64,000 nt of DNA from Lachnospiraceae bacterium (GTDB lineage: Bacteria > Bacillota > Clostridia > Lachnospirales > Lachnospiraceae): NCBI GenBank assembly GCA_009911185.1, contig QXWW01000013.1, positions 1 to 64,000 of the forward strand. The letters are read 5' to 3'. The notes beneath the pieces were generated by a model. That model worked only from the letters and a program-made list of their open reading frames with translations, was not told where the DNA came from and made no database searches. Below are positions 37,547-47,014 of the stretch, piece by piece (the stretch's first letter is position 1; the number at the start of each line of letters is the position of its first letter). Position numbers and translations under genes: made by a program.

Positions 37547-37674
37547 ATCACTTCCACTCCAATTATATAAATTTTATATATCTAAAATATCATATATATA
37601 TTTTTCATATTTTTCTAAGAGGAGTATAATACTTTTAGAAGAAAAGAGCAACTGTATGCGGAAAGGGGAACAAA
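37547..37674. promoter_or_regulatory. divergent LysR/MATE control region
   Basis: On the plus strand TTTTCA (37602-37607) and TATAAT (37625-37630) are 17 bases apart, giving a MATE promoter. AT-rich near-palindromes (ATATAAATTTTATAT at about 37565) offer T-N11-A sites for the LysR protein. The exact operator is inferred. Confidence 0.5.
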
Positions 37675-39030
37675 ATGAATCAGGACTTAACCACAGGAAA
37701 ACCAGAAACCGTATTATGGAGGTTCTGCCTCCCCCTGTTTGGAAGTATTATTTTTCAGCAATTATATAACATTGCCGACAGCCTGGTAGCCGGAAAATTT
37801 ATTGGAGAACATGCGCTGGCAGCTGTAGGCAACAGCTATGAAATCACATTGATTTTTATCGCCTTTGCTTTTGGCTGCAACATTGGCTGTTCTGTGATTG
37901 TTTCCCAGCTATTTGGAGCAAAAAAATACTGTGAAATGAAAACCTCCATTTATACCACCTTGATTTCCAGCGTAGTTTTATGCGTCCTTCTCATGATATG
38001 TGGTATACTTTCCTGTAACATCCTCTTAAACGCGATACATACCCCCTCAGAAATATTTCAGGATTCTGAACTGTATCTGAATATCTATATTCTGGGGCTT
38101 CCATTCTTGTTTTTTTACAACATTGCAACTGGTATTTTTTCAGCACTGGGAGATTCCAAAACACCATTTTTATTTCTTGCCGTTTCTTCCACATCAAATA
38201 TTCTTGTCGATATATTTTTTGTAGCTAAACTTCATATGGGCGTTGCAGGCGTGGCATGGGCGACTTTCCTATGTCAGGGCATAAGCTGTTTGCTGGCGAT
38301 GCTTGTTGTCCTAAAAAGATTATCCTCTATTCATACCAAAGGACATATAACTGTTTTTTCTGCCAAATCCTTGCAAAAAATCGCCGTAATAGCCATCCCC
38401 AGCATTTTGCAGCAAGGTTTTATTTCCATCGGTAATATTGTTATCCAAAGTGTAATCAATGACTGTGGCGTAGGCGTCACTGCCGGATATTCTGCCGCTG
38501 TAAAACTCAACAATCTGGTGATTACTTCTTTCACTACCCTGGGAAATGGCATGTCTAATTATACCGCCCAAAATATGGGCGCCGGCATAATTTCAAGAGT
38601 GAAATCCGGCTTTCACGCCGGCATAAAGATGGTTTGGCTTCTGTGCATTCCTATTGTAGCGCTATATCTCTTCGCCGCAAGAGCGTTGGTGACATTTTTT
38701 ATCAATTCCCCCTCAGAGCTTGCGCTGACATCCGGCATACAGTTTCTCTATATCGCAGCCCCCTTTTATTTTATTATCTCCATTAAATTAGTTGCGGACG
38801 GAATCCTGCGCGGGGCGGGACAAATGCGGAACTTTATGATATCGACTTTTACAGATTTAATCTTGAGAGTAGCCTTGGCTCAAATACTCGCAACACAGGC
38901 TGGCTACCTCGGAATCTGGTGCGCATGGCCTGTGGGCTGGACCGTGGGTATGCTGCTTTCCGTTTTCTTTTATCAAAAAGGCATTTGTTTTACAACCAGG
39001 CCAAATGCAAAAAATTTCTCTGACCGTTAA
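37675..39030 (+). CDS. MATE-family efflux transporter
   Basis: The 451-residue protein has about 12 membrane segments in two halves, with the family features PLFGSIIFQQLYNIADSLVAGKF near the start and AVGNSYEI. MATE proteins export cationic drugs or metabolites in exchange for sodium or protons. AAGGGG precedes the ATG. It is probably controlled by the divergent LysR protein. The substrate is unknown. Confidence 0.9.
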   Translation: MNQDLTTGKPETVLWRFCLPLFGSIIFQQLYNIADSLVAGKFIGEHALAAVGNSYEITLIFIAFAFGCNIGCSVIVSQLFGAKKYCEMKTSIYTTLISSVVLCVLLMICGILSCNILLNAIHTPSEIFQDSELYLNIYILGLPFLFFYNIATGIFSALGDSKTPFLFLAVSSTSNILVDIFFVAKLHMGVAGVAWATFLCQGISCLLAMLVVLKRLSSIHTKGHITVFSAKSLQKIAVIAIPSILQQGFISIGNIVIQSVINDCGVGVTAGYSAAVKLNNLVITSFTTLGNGMSNYTAQNMGAGIISRVKSGFHAGIKMVWLLCIPIVALYLFAARALVTFFINSPSELALTSGIQFLYIAAPFYFIISIKLVADGILRGAGQMRNFMISTFTDLILRVALAQILATQAGYLGIWCAWPVGWTVGMLLSVFFYQKGICFTTRPNAKNFSDR

Positions 39031-39823
39031 ATATCAATACAGCTTGCATGGAATACTGTTGCTACAGTGATGCAAAAGATTCTAAAAAATAATAACTGAG
39101 AAATTACAAACAAAAAATATCATAAAAAATGTTTCATCTCCATAAAATATATCTGTAAACACCTCATAGATATTGAAACAAGTAAAAATTAGGATGTAAC
39201 CAAACGAAATGGCTACACTCTGACGCATAAAAGAAAACGGAGGTAAAAAGATATGTTGATTACTCAAGAAGCGTACAAATGAATACAGGAAAATACAAAC
39301 TTGATGCAAGACACTATGATGTTGAATTTTGAAAGTTTGACATATTACATCAAGCATAGCAATTTGATTGTACGTAATGTGACAAAACAAATTGTACATT
39401 ATTTACCAAAAAGAATATAGACGAATACTTCACATTGATGAAAACTTGGGATTACACCCCAACTTGACAGAATCATAAATCATAGACGAAGTAGGCTACT
39501 TTTTAGTGCAGTAAATAGATATACATTGATTTATAATAAAGGTTATAGGTGTTGATTGGCTTAATTGTATGGTTATTGCGTGATTTTAAGCTCATATTCT
39601 GCTTATTTAAGGCTTGAAATAATATTGCTGATAAAGGATATAGTATTTGAAAAATGGCTGGAAGCGGTTTGTAGCGTATCTGGAAGCGGATGTTTGTGGT
39701 AGAAATAAGCACCAGATATAAAAAGTATAGGGACACTTTACATATTGAAAATCCAGCTTTATTATGGTAAGAGGGAGGCTGTAAAACTATGCGCTTTTAT
39801 ATTCCTCAGCTCCCCAGCTATCT
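39031..39823. other. AT-rich spacer without a supported gene
   Basis: About 790 bases after the MATE gene are strongly AT-rich with many stops. A nine-codon ORF after GGAGG near 39253 (MLITQEAYK) may be the decayed start of a gene. Longer minus-strand frames here are low-complexity and lack ribosome sites. Confidence 0.5.
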
Positions 39824-39967
39824 TTAATAATAAGCGAAAATCCATTTATCCATATCATATATCCCTATTTTACTACATAAAAATTCTCGCATTTCCTGTT
39901 CTAAAAAATTAAAGTTTAAGGGTCTGCCAAAATCAACACCATCACTTTTTTCTATTAATCCATACAT
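39824..39967 (-). pseudogene. C-terminal fragment of a decayed gene
   Basis: A 47-codon frame with protein-like composition (GLIEKSDGVDFGRPLNFNF near its start, ending DKWIFAYY) opens just after stops and has no ribosome site. It looks like the surviving tail of a larger protein. The family is not recognised. It follows the Rpn-type gene in the same direction. Confidence 0.45.
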
Positions 39968-40009
39968 CCTATAATAGTTCCCCAAAGAAGATATTATTTA
40001 CTATCTTTT

Positions 40010-40855
40010 TTATTTCCAATATTTCCGAACCCATGTCTCAGCATCATTTAATTCCATTCCATATTTTCCTGCAATCTTCTTAACAGTCTCTGAAATAGGC
40101 AACCCTATTTCTTGGCACATCTCAATCGCTGAAATCACTGCTGCTTCTTCTTTCTCACTTTCCACATAAGCACGCATTACCTGTTCCTCATCAAACAATG
40201 TCATCATCATATCCACAACCTCCTTTTCCCTGCTGGATAAATACTCTTTCAGAACATCCCTATCTTTACAGACATTGATTGTATTGATAATGGCTTCCCT
40301 AGTCCGCCCATATAATTTTACCTGTTCATCATAAACCTTTGTAAAGTTGACATACTGGCTGATAATATCATTGTCTTTCCCATCATATATCATTTTTACC
40401 TTTACATCAATGGCACATTCTTCCCCATTGAAAAACTCTTCCGAAAGGAAGATGTATTCTGGCTTATCCACTCTTTTTCCGGTAAATACAACATACAATT
40501 CCGGTTTAGGCATCTTTACTTTCTTACTTCCGTATAGGTTATCATTCCTGCGCTCAAAATATTCCTGATAGGATTGCACCAGATACATCAATGCACGTAC
40601 GATAATATTCATCGTCCAAGTAGTCTGTGCCTCCGTCAGAATCATGATTCTATCCCCTACCATAAAACCCAAGTCATTATAGCACGCATCCACCAATATG
40701 TTTTTAATCGTAATATCCTTTAATTCATCTTCCGTGGTTTCCGTATCTTCTGGATGAAGTGCTCTATATAACTGTATCAGATATTTCTTATCCTGAAACA
40801 AATTCGTAAAAACACTGTCTTTAATAGTATATTTCGCAATATCCGTTTTTTCCAT
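40010..40855 (-). CDS. Rpn-type PD-(D/E)XK nuclease family protein
   Basis: The 281-residue protein matches the PD-(D/E)XK transposase-like/Rpn family common in Clostridia: FTNLFQDKKYLIQLYRAL near the start, DACYNDLGFMVGDRIMILTEAQTTW (nuclease core with Asp and Glu) and a KVKMIYDGKDN stretch, then a helical C-terminus. Escherichia coli Rpn proteins promote RecA-independent recombination; this one's role is inferred. GGAAGGA precedes the ATG, and a GC-rich hairpin (CCCCGC/GCGGGG, about 40868-40886) sits just upstream of it. Confidence 0.82.
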   Translation of the reverse strand: MEKTDIAKYTIKDSVFTNLFQDKKYLIQLYRALHPEDTETTEDELKDITIKNILVDACYNDLGFMVGDRIMILTEAQTTWTMNIIVRALMYLVQSYQEYFERRNDNLYGSKKVKMPKPELYVVFTGKRVDKPEYIFLSEEFFNGEECAIDVKVKMIYDGKDNDIISQYVNFTKVYDEQVKLYGRTREAIINTINVCKDRDVLKEYLSSREKEVVDMMMTLFDEEQVMRAYVESEKEEAAVISAIEMCQEIGLPISETVKKIAGKYGMELNDAETWVRKYWK

Positions 40856-41347
40856 TCCTCCTTCCTTTCATCCCCGCCTTTCCAGCGGGGAAATAATCAT
40901 GTGCCTTCTTGGTTTCATTATACAAAAAAGCCATCCTATATTCAAGGATGACTACTTACTGGTTAATGATATGATTATAACTTACAGGCATTTATCATAA
41001 TCTGTCATTTTTCTTTAGGCAGGTAATAACTCTTGCCTGTATATATTCTGCATTGATAAACAGACTTTTTCCTCTGGCTTCATGCCTCTCATTCTTTTCC
41101 TTATAATCATATGTAAAGATAGGAAGCACTGTTGGTAAGATGTTCGGACTAGATGTCCTGGATAAAGTTCCAGAAACAGGTCAAGTAACAAAATCCTGAA
41201 AAGGGGGTGCCACCCAATCATCTAAACGATGATTCTGCGGCACCCTCTTCTGTTTTAGGCACAAAAACAGGACTGTGCAGAGTAGCTTATTACTTAGCTA
41301 TTCTGCAACAGCCCACACTTAGCTCCAATCAAAACGAAAGGAGCAAC
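40856..41347. other. spacer of the accessory region
   Basis: The spacer holds a GC-rich hairpin at the Rpn start, a strong terminator (41205-41245) and a minus-strand frame (about 41015-41221) ending RMRGMKPEEKV...RQELLPA that may be the tail of a lost gene. No full gene is seen. Confidence 0.45.
41205..41245. terminator. strong nested hairpin terminator
   Basis: GGGTGCC pairs with GGCACCC, and an inner AATCATC/GATGATT stem continues the fold. TTTT follows on the minus side and TCTTCTGTTTT on the plus side. It appears to cap lost or neighbouring genes in this region. Confidence 0.7.
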
Positions 41348-41644
41348 ATGCGTATGGACTATCATCAATTATTACTTTCCATATCAGATATGCTGGAGCA
41401 GAAACTTGAACAAAAATTGCCGCCAATTCATTAACGGCTGGATAGAATTGAATCTCGTTCAGATAACTTGGAAACCCGCATGGATAATCTGGAATCTGAA
41501 ATATCATCCCGGAAGGCCGGACAAATAGAAATCATAGAACCCATCAAAATATTAGATGCAAAAGTTTCTGAAACTTATGAAACTGCCCTTGAAACCTGGG
41601 GAAAAGTACGGATAACAGAACATGGCTCGCACAAAGTAAGCTGA
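41348..41644 (+). pseudogene. small coiled-coil protein gene with in-frame stop
   Basis: AAAGGAG precedes an ATG and a 98-codon reading frame broken by one TAA (41432-41434, codon 29). The two halves are in the same frame and together make a coiled-coil protein (MDYHQLLLSISDMLEQKLEQ, then RLDRIESRSDNLETRMDNLE). It resembles a common small Lachnospiraceae family of unknown function. A single substitution explains the stop. Rare suppression or a sequencing error are the alternatives. Confidence 0.7.
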
Positions 41645-41654
41645 CAATATGAAA

Positions 41655-41712
41655 ACACCCACTTTTATATGGACTGGTATGTCATCATACCGTCATACAT
41701 AAAAATGGGCGT
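41655..41712 (-). terminator. terminator downstream of pyrD
   Basis: Fourteen-base arms (ACGCCCATTTTTAT and near complement) enclose an inner GGTATG/CATACC hairpin, followed by GTTTTC on the minus strand. It is about 50 bases past the pyrD stop and ends the pyrC-F-K-D unit. Confidence 0.7.
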
Positions 41713-41761
41713 CTGCGTTAATTCTAATGATAGCTCTGGCAAATACACTGCGTATTTCTGA

Positions 41762-42664
41762 TTATTTCACGGCACCAATCAATTCATAAATATCCTTCAC
41801 ATGATACTGTTCCATATAGTCCCGGATACCGTCTGCAATTTCCATTGTTACAGCCGGATTGCGGAAGTTGGCAGTTCCTACTGCGACAGCCGTAGCGCCC
41901 GCAAGAATCATTTCAATAGCATCCTCCGCTGTCATTATCCCTCCCATACCGACAATTGGAATATGTACTGCCTGTGCAGCCTGATAAACCATTCGCACTG
42001 CCACAGGATGAATTGCCGGGCCAGACAAACCTCCTGTTTTATTGGCAAGAGAAAATGATCTGCGCTCAATATCTATTTTCATTCCTGTAATTGTATTGAT
42101 GAGAGAAAGTGCATCAGCGCCTCCCGCTTCCGCTGCTTTTGCCATTTCTGTAATATCGGTCACATTGGGACTCAGTTTCATAATCACTGGCTGCTTTGCA
42201 TATTTCTTTACTTCTCTTGTGATTGCCTCTACAGATTTGGGATTCTGTCCAAAGGCGATGCCCCCTTCTTCTACATTGGGACAGGAAATATTAATTTCCA
42301 GCATATCCACAGGCTGACTGGCAAGACGCCTTACTACCTCACAGTAATCTTCTGTTGTTCTGCCGCAGACATTTACAATAATCCTTGTGTCATATTTCGT
42401 TAAAAATGGAATATCCCGCTCTACAAACACATCAATTCCCGGATTCTGAAGTCCCACCGCATTCAGCATACCGCCATAAGTCTCTGCAATCCTGGGAGTG
42501 GGATTTCCCTCCCATGGCACATTAGCAACGCCCTTCGTTACCACTGCACCCAGCTTATTCAAATCTACAAACTCTGCAAATTCTACCCCGGAACCAAAGG
42601 TTCCCGATGCAGTCATCACTGGATTTTTCAAGGTCAGGCCCGCCAAATTTACTTTTGTGTTCAT
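41762..42664 (-). CDS. pyrD: dihydroorotate dehydrogenase, catalytic subunit (class 1B)
   Basis: The 300-residue FMN enzyme oxidises dihydroorotate to orotate. It has the class 1 cysteine base in [12 protein letters not shown], an NTITGMKID segment and the FMN phosphate site [14 protein letters not shown]. It works with PyrK, encoded immediately upstream and overlapping by one base, so electrons pass to NAD+. It is the last gene of the pyr unit. Confidence 0.95.
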   Translation of the reverse strand: MNTKVNLAGLTLKNPVMTASGTFGSGVEFAEFVDLNKLGAVVTKGVANVPWEGNPTPRIAETYGGMLNAVGLQNPGIDVFVERDIPFLTKYDTRIIVNVCGRTTEDYCEVVRRLASQPVDMLEINISCPNVEEGGIAFGQNPKSVEAITREVKKYAKQPVIMKLSPNVTDITEMAKAAEAGGADALSLINTITGMKIDIERRSFSLANKTGGLSGPAIHPVAVRMVYQAAQAVHIPIVGMGGIMTAEDAIEMILAGATAVAVGTANFRNPAVTMEIADGIRDYMEQYHVKDIYELIGAVK

Positions 42665-43431
42665 CAGAATTCCACCTCCTCTGCGCGAAATACCGGACCC
42701 TCTTTACAAATTCTCTTATTGTTTACATTTGTATGCCTGTCCTTCTCTTTGGATTTACAGACGCAGCCGAGGCAGGCGCCGATTCCGCACGCCATCCGCT
42801 CTTCTAAGGATATCCAGCACTCTATCCGTTTCTCTGCGGCATACGCTTTCACGGCACGAAGCATAGGCATTGGACCGCATGCATAGATGATCTCAGCATC
42901 CAGTCCATTCTCCCGGATCGCATCCAGCACATTCCCTTCTGTTCCATAGCTTCCGTCTTCTGTCGCCACATAAAGGCTGCCTGATTTTTTAAATTCCTCT
43001 TTCAAAAACAGAGAATCCCGATACCCCAGTATCAACTGTTTCTCACAATTCAGCTCCTTTGCAAGCTGAAGCATGGGAGGAATCCCGATACCTCCCCCAA
43101 TAATAAAGGCTTTCTTCTCTTTCAGAGGAAATCCGTTTCCAAGCGGTCCTACAATATCAACACTTCTTCCGGTACGCAGTTGAGACAATTCTTCTGTCCC
43201 TTTTCCCACAACCCGGTATACGATGCGAATAGACCGGTCTTCCCTGTCTATTTCACAAATACTGATCGGCCGGGGCAGCAGTCTGCTGCCCTCATGGCAA
43301 TATACGGATATAAACTGTCCAGGTTTTGACAATCCTGCAATACAATCCGTCTTCAGCCACATACTGTATATCCCATAGGAAATTTCTTCCTGCCGGATAA
43401 TTACCGCCTGTTCTTTATATTTTTCCGCCAT
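42664..43431 (-). CDS. pyrK: dihydroorotate dehydrogenase electron-transfer subunit
   Basis: The 255-residue protein has a ferredoxin-reductase-like FAD domain (RPISICEID), an NAD-binding region ([16 protein letters not shown]) and a C-terminal [2Fe-2S] cysteine cluster ([11 protein letters not shown] with a later Cys in RICKEG). It transfers electrons from PyrD to NAD+. AGGAG precedes the ATG. It abuts pyrD. Confidence 0.95.
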   Translation of the reverse strand: MAEKYKEQAVIIRQEEISYGIYSMWLKTDCIAGLSKPGQFISVYCHEGSRLLPRPISICEIDREDRSIRIVYRVVGKGTEELSQLRTGRSVDIVGPLGNGFPLKEKKAFIIGGGIGIPPMLQLAKELNCEKQLILGYRDSLFLKEEFKKSGSLYVATEDGSYGTEGNVLDAIRENGLDAEIIYACGPMPMLRAVKAYAAEKRIECWISLEERMACGIGACLGCVCKSKEKDRHTNVNNKRICKEGPVFRAEEVEF

Positions 43432-43454
43432 TTTTCTTCTCCTACCCGTCCGTC

Positions 43455-44384
43455 CTATTTTACCGCCTGAAGCGCCTGACTAATATCGGCTTTCATCGCT
43501 TCCACAGCAGCCCTGGACGCTTCTCCAAAATGCTCAGCGCCAAACTTTGCATATTCTTCCTGCTTGTATGCTGCAATGATACCTCTTGAAGAATTTACAA
43601 TGGCACCCAAACCATCTTTATGAAAGAAATGCGCCAAATCCGCGCCTTTCCCCCCCTGCGCTCCATAACCCGGTACCAAAATAAAGCTTTTAGGCATAAT
43701 CTGTCGCAGTACCTTTCCCATTTGCGGATAAGTCGCCCCTACAACCGCGCCAATATAGCTGTAACTGGTACCCATACAGTCTGCTCCCCACTGGGCCACC
43801 TTCTCTCCAACCCATTCATACAAAGGCCTGCCGTCAATCATTCTGTCCTGAAATTCTCCGCTGGACGGGTTAGAAGTCTTTACAAGAATAAATAAGCCCT
43901 TCTTCTCCTCCCTGCACACATCCACAAAAGGTTTCACCCCATCCGTTCCCAGATACGGATTCACAGTAACAAAATCTTCTGCAAACGGATGATATGCCTT
44001 ACTCCCTACTTTTACGGTCCCTATATGTGCCGCCGCATAAGCGGCAGAAGTGGAACCGATATCGCCGCGTTTAATATCGCCGATGACGAGCAAATCTTTT
44101 TTGCGGCAATAATCTACGGTCTTCTGAAATGCCATAAGCCCAGGGATTCCAAACTGCTCATACATGGCAATCTGAGGCTTTACCGCTGGAATCAAATCAC
44201 TGACATGGTCTACAATCTCCTTGTTAAACTGCCAGATTGCTTCCGCCGCCCCCTCCAAAGTCTCTCCATGCTCCTCAAACGCTTTTTTCTGGATATGCTC
44301 TGGTATATAGTCCATCATAGGGTCCAGTCCTACGACTATTGGGGCATGTGTTTTTTGAATTTTTTCTACCAGTTTGTTAATCAT
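43455..44384 (-). CDS. pyrF: orotidine 5'-phosphate decarboxylase (long form)
   Basis: The 309-residue protein is the longer PyrF subfamily. It has VGLDPMMDYIP near the start, the catalytic GDIKRGDIGSTSAAYA motif with the charged Asp-Lys-Asp set, and VPGYGAQGG. It converts OMP to UMP. It lies between pyrC and pyrK with gaps near 20 bases. Confidence 0.95.
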   Translation of the reverse strand: MINKLVEKIQKTHAPIVVGLDPMMDYIPEHIQKKAFEEHGETLEGAAEAIWQFNKEIVDHVSDLIPAVKPQIAMYEQFGIPGLMAFQKTVDYCRKKDLLVIGDIKRGDIGSTSAAYAAAHIGTVKVGSKAYHPFAEDFVTVNPYLGTDGVKPFVDVCREEKKGLFILVKTSNPSSGEFQDRMIDGRPLYEWVGEKVAQWGADCMGTSYSYIGAVVGATYPQMGKVLRQIMPKSFILVPGYGAQGGKGADLAHFFHKDGLGAIVNSSRGIIAAYKQEEYAKFGAEHFGEASRAAVEAMKADISQALQAVK

Positions 44385-44403
44385 GCTCTATCCTCTCTTC
44401 TGC

Positions 44404-45678
44404 CTATTTCTCATATATAACTCTGCCGTCGACAATGGTTGCCATCACCATTCCTTTTACCTTTTTCCCCGCAAACGGCGTGTTCCTGCCTTTCGACCAA
44501 AAATCTGCTGGATCAATCACATATTGCTTCTCCGCATTAAACACCACCAGATCTGCGGGTTTCCCTTCTTCTACTACGCCTTTATCCAATCCCAGAATCC
44601 TGGCAGGATTGTAACTCATCTTCTCTGCCATCTGCATTATCGTAAGATATCCCGTATCTACCAGCTCCGTCATCGTCAGGGCTGCTGCTGTCTCCAGGCC
44701 CACAATACCAAAAGGCGCTTTCTTGATGCCAACGCCTTTATCAATCGCTGTATGAGGCGCATGATCTGTGGCAATCACATCCATAATATCTGCTTTCAAC
44801 CCCTGTTTCAAAGCTTCTACGTCTTCTTTAGTTCTCAGAGGAGGATTCATCTTAAAGTTCGCGTCATCTCCCGGAATATCCTCACTGGTCAGTGTAAAAT
44901 GATGCGGACAGACTTCCGCCGTCACCCGGATACCTTCCTGTTTTGCCAGTTCTACCAGACGCACACTGTCTTTGGTGGAACAATGGCACAAATGAAGGGC
45001 GGCTTTGGTATCCTTGGCAAGCATAATATCCCTGGCAATAATCACGTCTTCCACAGAATTACTGATTCCCGGAAACCGCATCTTCTCCATAACTTCATCT
45101 GCATTTACCACGCCATTCTGCACCATATTAGAATCCTCACAATGGGAAAGAACCGGAATATCATATTTCACAGCAAGCGTCATCGCCTCCCGGTAAAGCT
45201 GGGCGTTCATCACCGTCTTTCCATCCTCGCTGAGCCCTGGAATCCCCGCCTCTACCATGCTTTCAATATCTGCCAGTTCCTCTCCCCTCTGTCCTCTGGT
45301 AACAGCCCCGGCCTGCAATATATGAACAAGTCTCATATCCTTCGCCTTGTTATGAACATAATTGACTACGTCCGAATTATCTACGACAGGCTTGGTATTA
45401 GGCATAGCCACAATCGTAGTAAATCCACCATGAGCGGCCGCCTTCGCGCCTGTTTCCACCGTCTCCTTATGCTCCATTCCCGGATCCCGCAGATGTACAT
45501 GCATATCAATAAAACCTGGCATCACATAACAGTCTGAAGCGTCAATTACGCGGTCAGCCTTTACTTTCTGTTTGGGAGCAATTTTCTTAATTTTCCCGTC
45601 CTCCACCAGTACGTCAGCTTTCAGTTCCGTCCTGTCCCCTGGATTAACTACAGTTCCATTTTGAATGAGTAGCAACAT
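44404..45678 (-). CDS. pyrC: dihydroorotase
   Basis: The 424-residue amidohydrolase has the zinc motif DMHVHLRDPG, the ATDHAPH site and GIVGLETAA, marking a class I dihydroorotase. It cyclises carbamoyl-aspartate to dihydroorotate. It heads pyrC-pyrF-pyrK-pyrD. GGGAG precedes the ATG. The 110 bases upstream contain the terminator of the preceding operon and AT-rich promoter-like sequence; no PyrR attenuator is obvious. pyrB/pyrI and carAB are not in the window. Confidence 0.95.
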   Translation of the reverse strand: MLLLIQNGTVVNPGDRTELKADVLVEDGKIKKIAPKQKVKADRVIDASDCYVMPGFIDMHVHLRDPGMEHKETVETGAKAAAHGGFTTIVAMPNTKPVVDNSDVVNYVHNKAKDMRLVHILQAGAVTRGQRGEELADIESMVEAGIPGLSEDGKTVMNAQLYREAMTLAVKYDIPVLSHCEDSNMVQNGVVNADEVMEKMRFPGISNSVEDVIIARDIMLAKDTKAALHLCHCSTKDSVRLVELAKQEGIRVTAEVCPHHFTLTSEDIPGDDANFKMNPPLRTKEDVEALKQGLKADIMDVIATDHAPHTAIDKGVGIKKAPFGIVGLETAAALTMTELVDTGYLTIMQMAEKMSYNPARILGLDKGVVEEGKPADLVVFNAEKQYVIDPADFWSKGRNTPFAGKKVKGMVMATIVDGRVIYEK

Positions 45679-45756
45679 ATCAAACTCCCTTTCTAAATCA
45701 TATATTTATTCTAAGCTATTCTGTCTCTTTCTACTGTTTATTTTATCACAGAAAAA

Positions 45757-45775
45757 AAGGAGGGGCAACCTCCTT
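45757..45775 (-). terminator. terminator of the ktr/DUF1653 operon
   Basis: AAGGAGG pairs with CCTCCTT over a short loop with a seven-base T-run following on the minus strand. It separates the ktr genes from pyrC. Confidence 0.88.
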
Positions 45776-45791
45776 TTCCTTAAATTCCCTA

Positions 45792-46301
45792 TTATTGCCT
45801 GAGCCTGCCGCACTCATATTTTTGAAATGTACGGACACAGGTTTTTAATTCTTCATAGCGCCGCTCCAGCGGTCCTTCTTCAATAACAATGTCCAAAACA
45901 ACTGCCATATTATTAATCATATGGTCATCGATTTCATCCCGCATATCCAGCAGGATTTTGTACTTTTCCTCCATAGTTTCCGCATCAAAAAATGCCATCA
46001 GCTTATCCTGTGCCGTTTCTTTTCCTGCGCCCGGCCTTTCTAAGAATATTGCTTCTGATTCTGCTTGCTGTCCCACAAGCTGAAACCGGTATTCCTGCAA
46101 AGCATCCGGATACTTCTCCTTATCTACTCTGCCGGTAAACAGAGAAAATGGCCTGGCATATGTTCGAAAATCACCGTATAACGCCTGATAAACTACAAGA
46201 AGTTCCTCTGTCTCTGAATGTTCTGCAACCGTAACAATCTGATATAGCTTCTCTTTAAAGTGCAAATATTTTTCCCCTGGCCTTGGATTTCCCTGCGGCA
46301 T
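45792..46301 (-). CDS. DUF1653 domain protein
   Basis: The N-terminal 70 residues match DUF1653 (PRPGEKYLHFKEKLYQIV ... LVVYQALYG), a small beta-barrel-like domain of unknown function. A roughly 90-residue acidic helical tail follows. I start at 46301 after AGAGGG; an ATG at 46352, one base past ktrA, is possible. It follows ktrA directly, so it belongs to that operon. No function is assigned. Confidence 0.75.
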   Translation of the reverse strand: MPQGNPRPGEKYLHFKEKLYQIVTVAEHSETEELLVVYQALYGDFRTYARPFSLFTGRVDKEKYPDALQEYRFQLVGQQAESEAIFLERPGAGKETAQDKLMAFFDAETMEEKYKILLDMRDEIDDHMINNMAVVLDIVIEEGPLERRYEELKTCVRTFQKYECGRLRQ

Positions 46302-46353
46302 ATCAATCCCTCTTTCCTTCTCCTGTATTCCCTTCTGCCTTGTCTCTGTCATA

Positions 46354-47001
46354 TCACAACTTTTTCACAATCCGTTCGATATTTTCCCTGCGTCCAATCA
46401 CCATTAAGTGCTCCTGAGAACTGAAAACATGATCTGCATCCGGCAAAAGAGTGCTCTCTCCTTCTTTTTTAATGCCTAAAATATTAGCGTTATATTTCAC
46501 ACGGAAATTCATCTCCCGAATAGATTTTCCCACCCATTCATCCAGGGGCTGAATCTCATAAATAGAGTAATCCCCCATTTCCAGATAATCATATACATGG
46601 TTGGCGCTGACTTTAATAGCAATCCGTTTGGCAATATCACGGTCAGGATATACCACTTCGTCTGCGCCGTTCCGCAACAGAAACTTAGCCTGAATATCCC
46701 TGGTTGCCTTGCTGATCACATAGGACGCCCCCAATTCTTTCAACTGGCTGGTAATTTCCAGACTACTCTGAAAGTTTGTCCCAATGCACACAAAACAAAT
46801 ATCAAAATTCCGCACGCCAAAACTGCGCAGTACTTCTTCCCTGGTACAATCCGCAATCTTCGCGCTGGTAACCAAAGAGAGAATATCTTCCAGATTCTCT
46901 TCCTTCTCGTCCACTGCCATTACATCATTTCCATTCTGGACCAGCTCCGTACATAAATGTTTTCCAAATCTTCCAATTCCAATGACTAATATTGATTTCA
47001 T
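46354..47001 (-). CDS. ktrA: KtrA-type potassium uptake regulatory subunit
   Basis: The 215-residue RCK protein has a Rossmann NAD(H)-binding start (GIGRFGKHLCTEL) and a C-terminal RCK_C ligand domain. One RCK unit and this length fit KtrA/KtrC, which form rings that gate the KtrB channel in response to nucleotides. It lies 14 bases downstream of the ktrB gene. Confidence 0.9.
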   Translation of the reverse strand: MKSILVIGIGRFGKHLCTELVQNGNDVMAVDEKEENLEDILSLVTSAKIADCTREEVLRSFGVRNFDICFVCIGTNFQSSLEITSQLKELGASYVISKATRDIQAKFLLRNGADEVVYPDRDIAKRIAIKVSANHVYDYLEMGDYSIYEIQPLDEWVGKSIREMNFRVKYNANILGIKKEGESTLLPDADHVFSSQEHLMVIGRRENIERIVKKL

Positions 47002-47014
47002 TCTTACAATTCTC

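Noticed and set aside
39082-39736. Two minus-strand ORFs (about 105 and 77 codons)
   Set aside because: They are Phe/Ile/Leu-rich products of AT-rich DNA with no ribosome sites or recognisable motifs.
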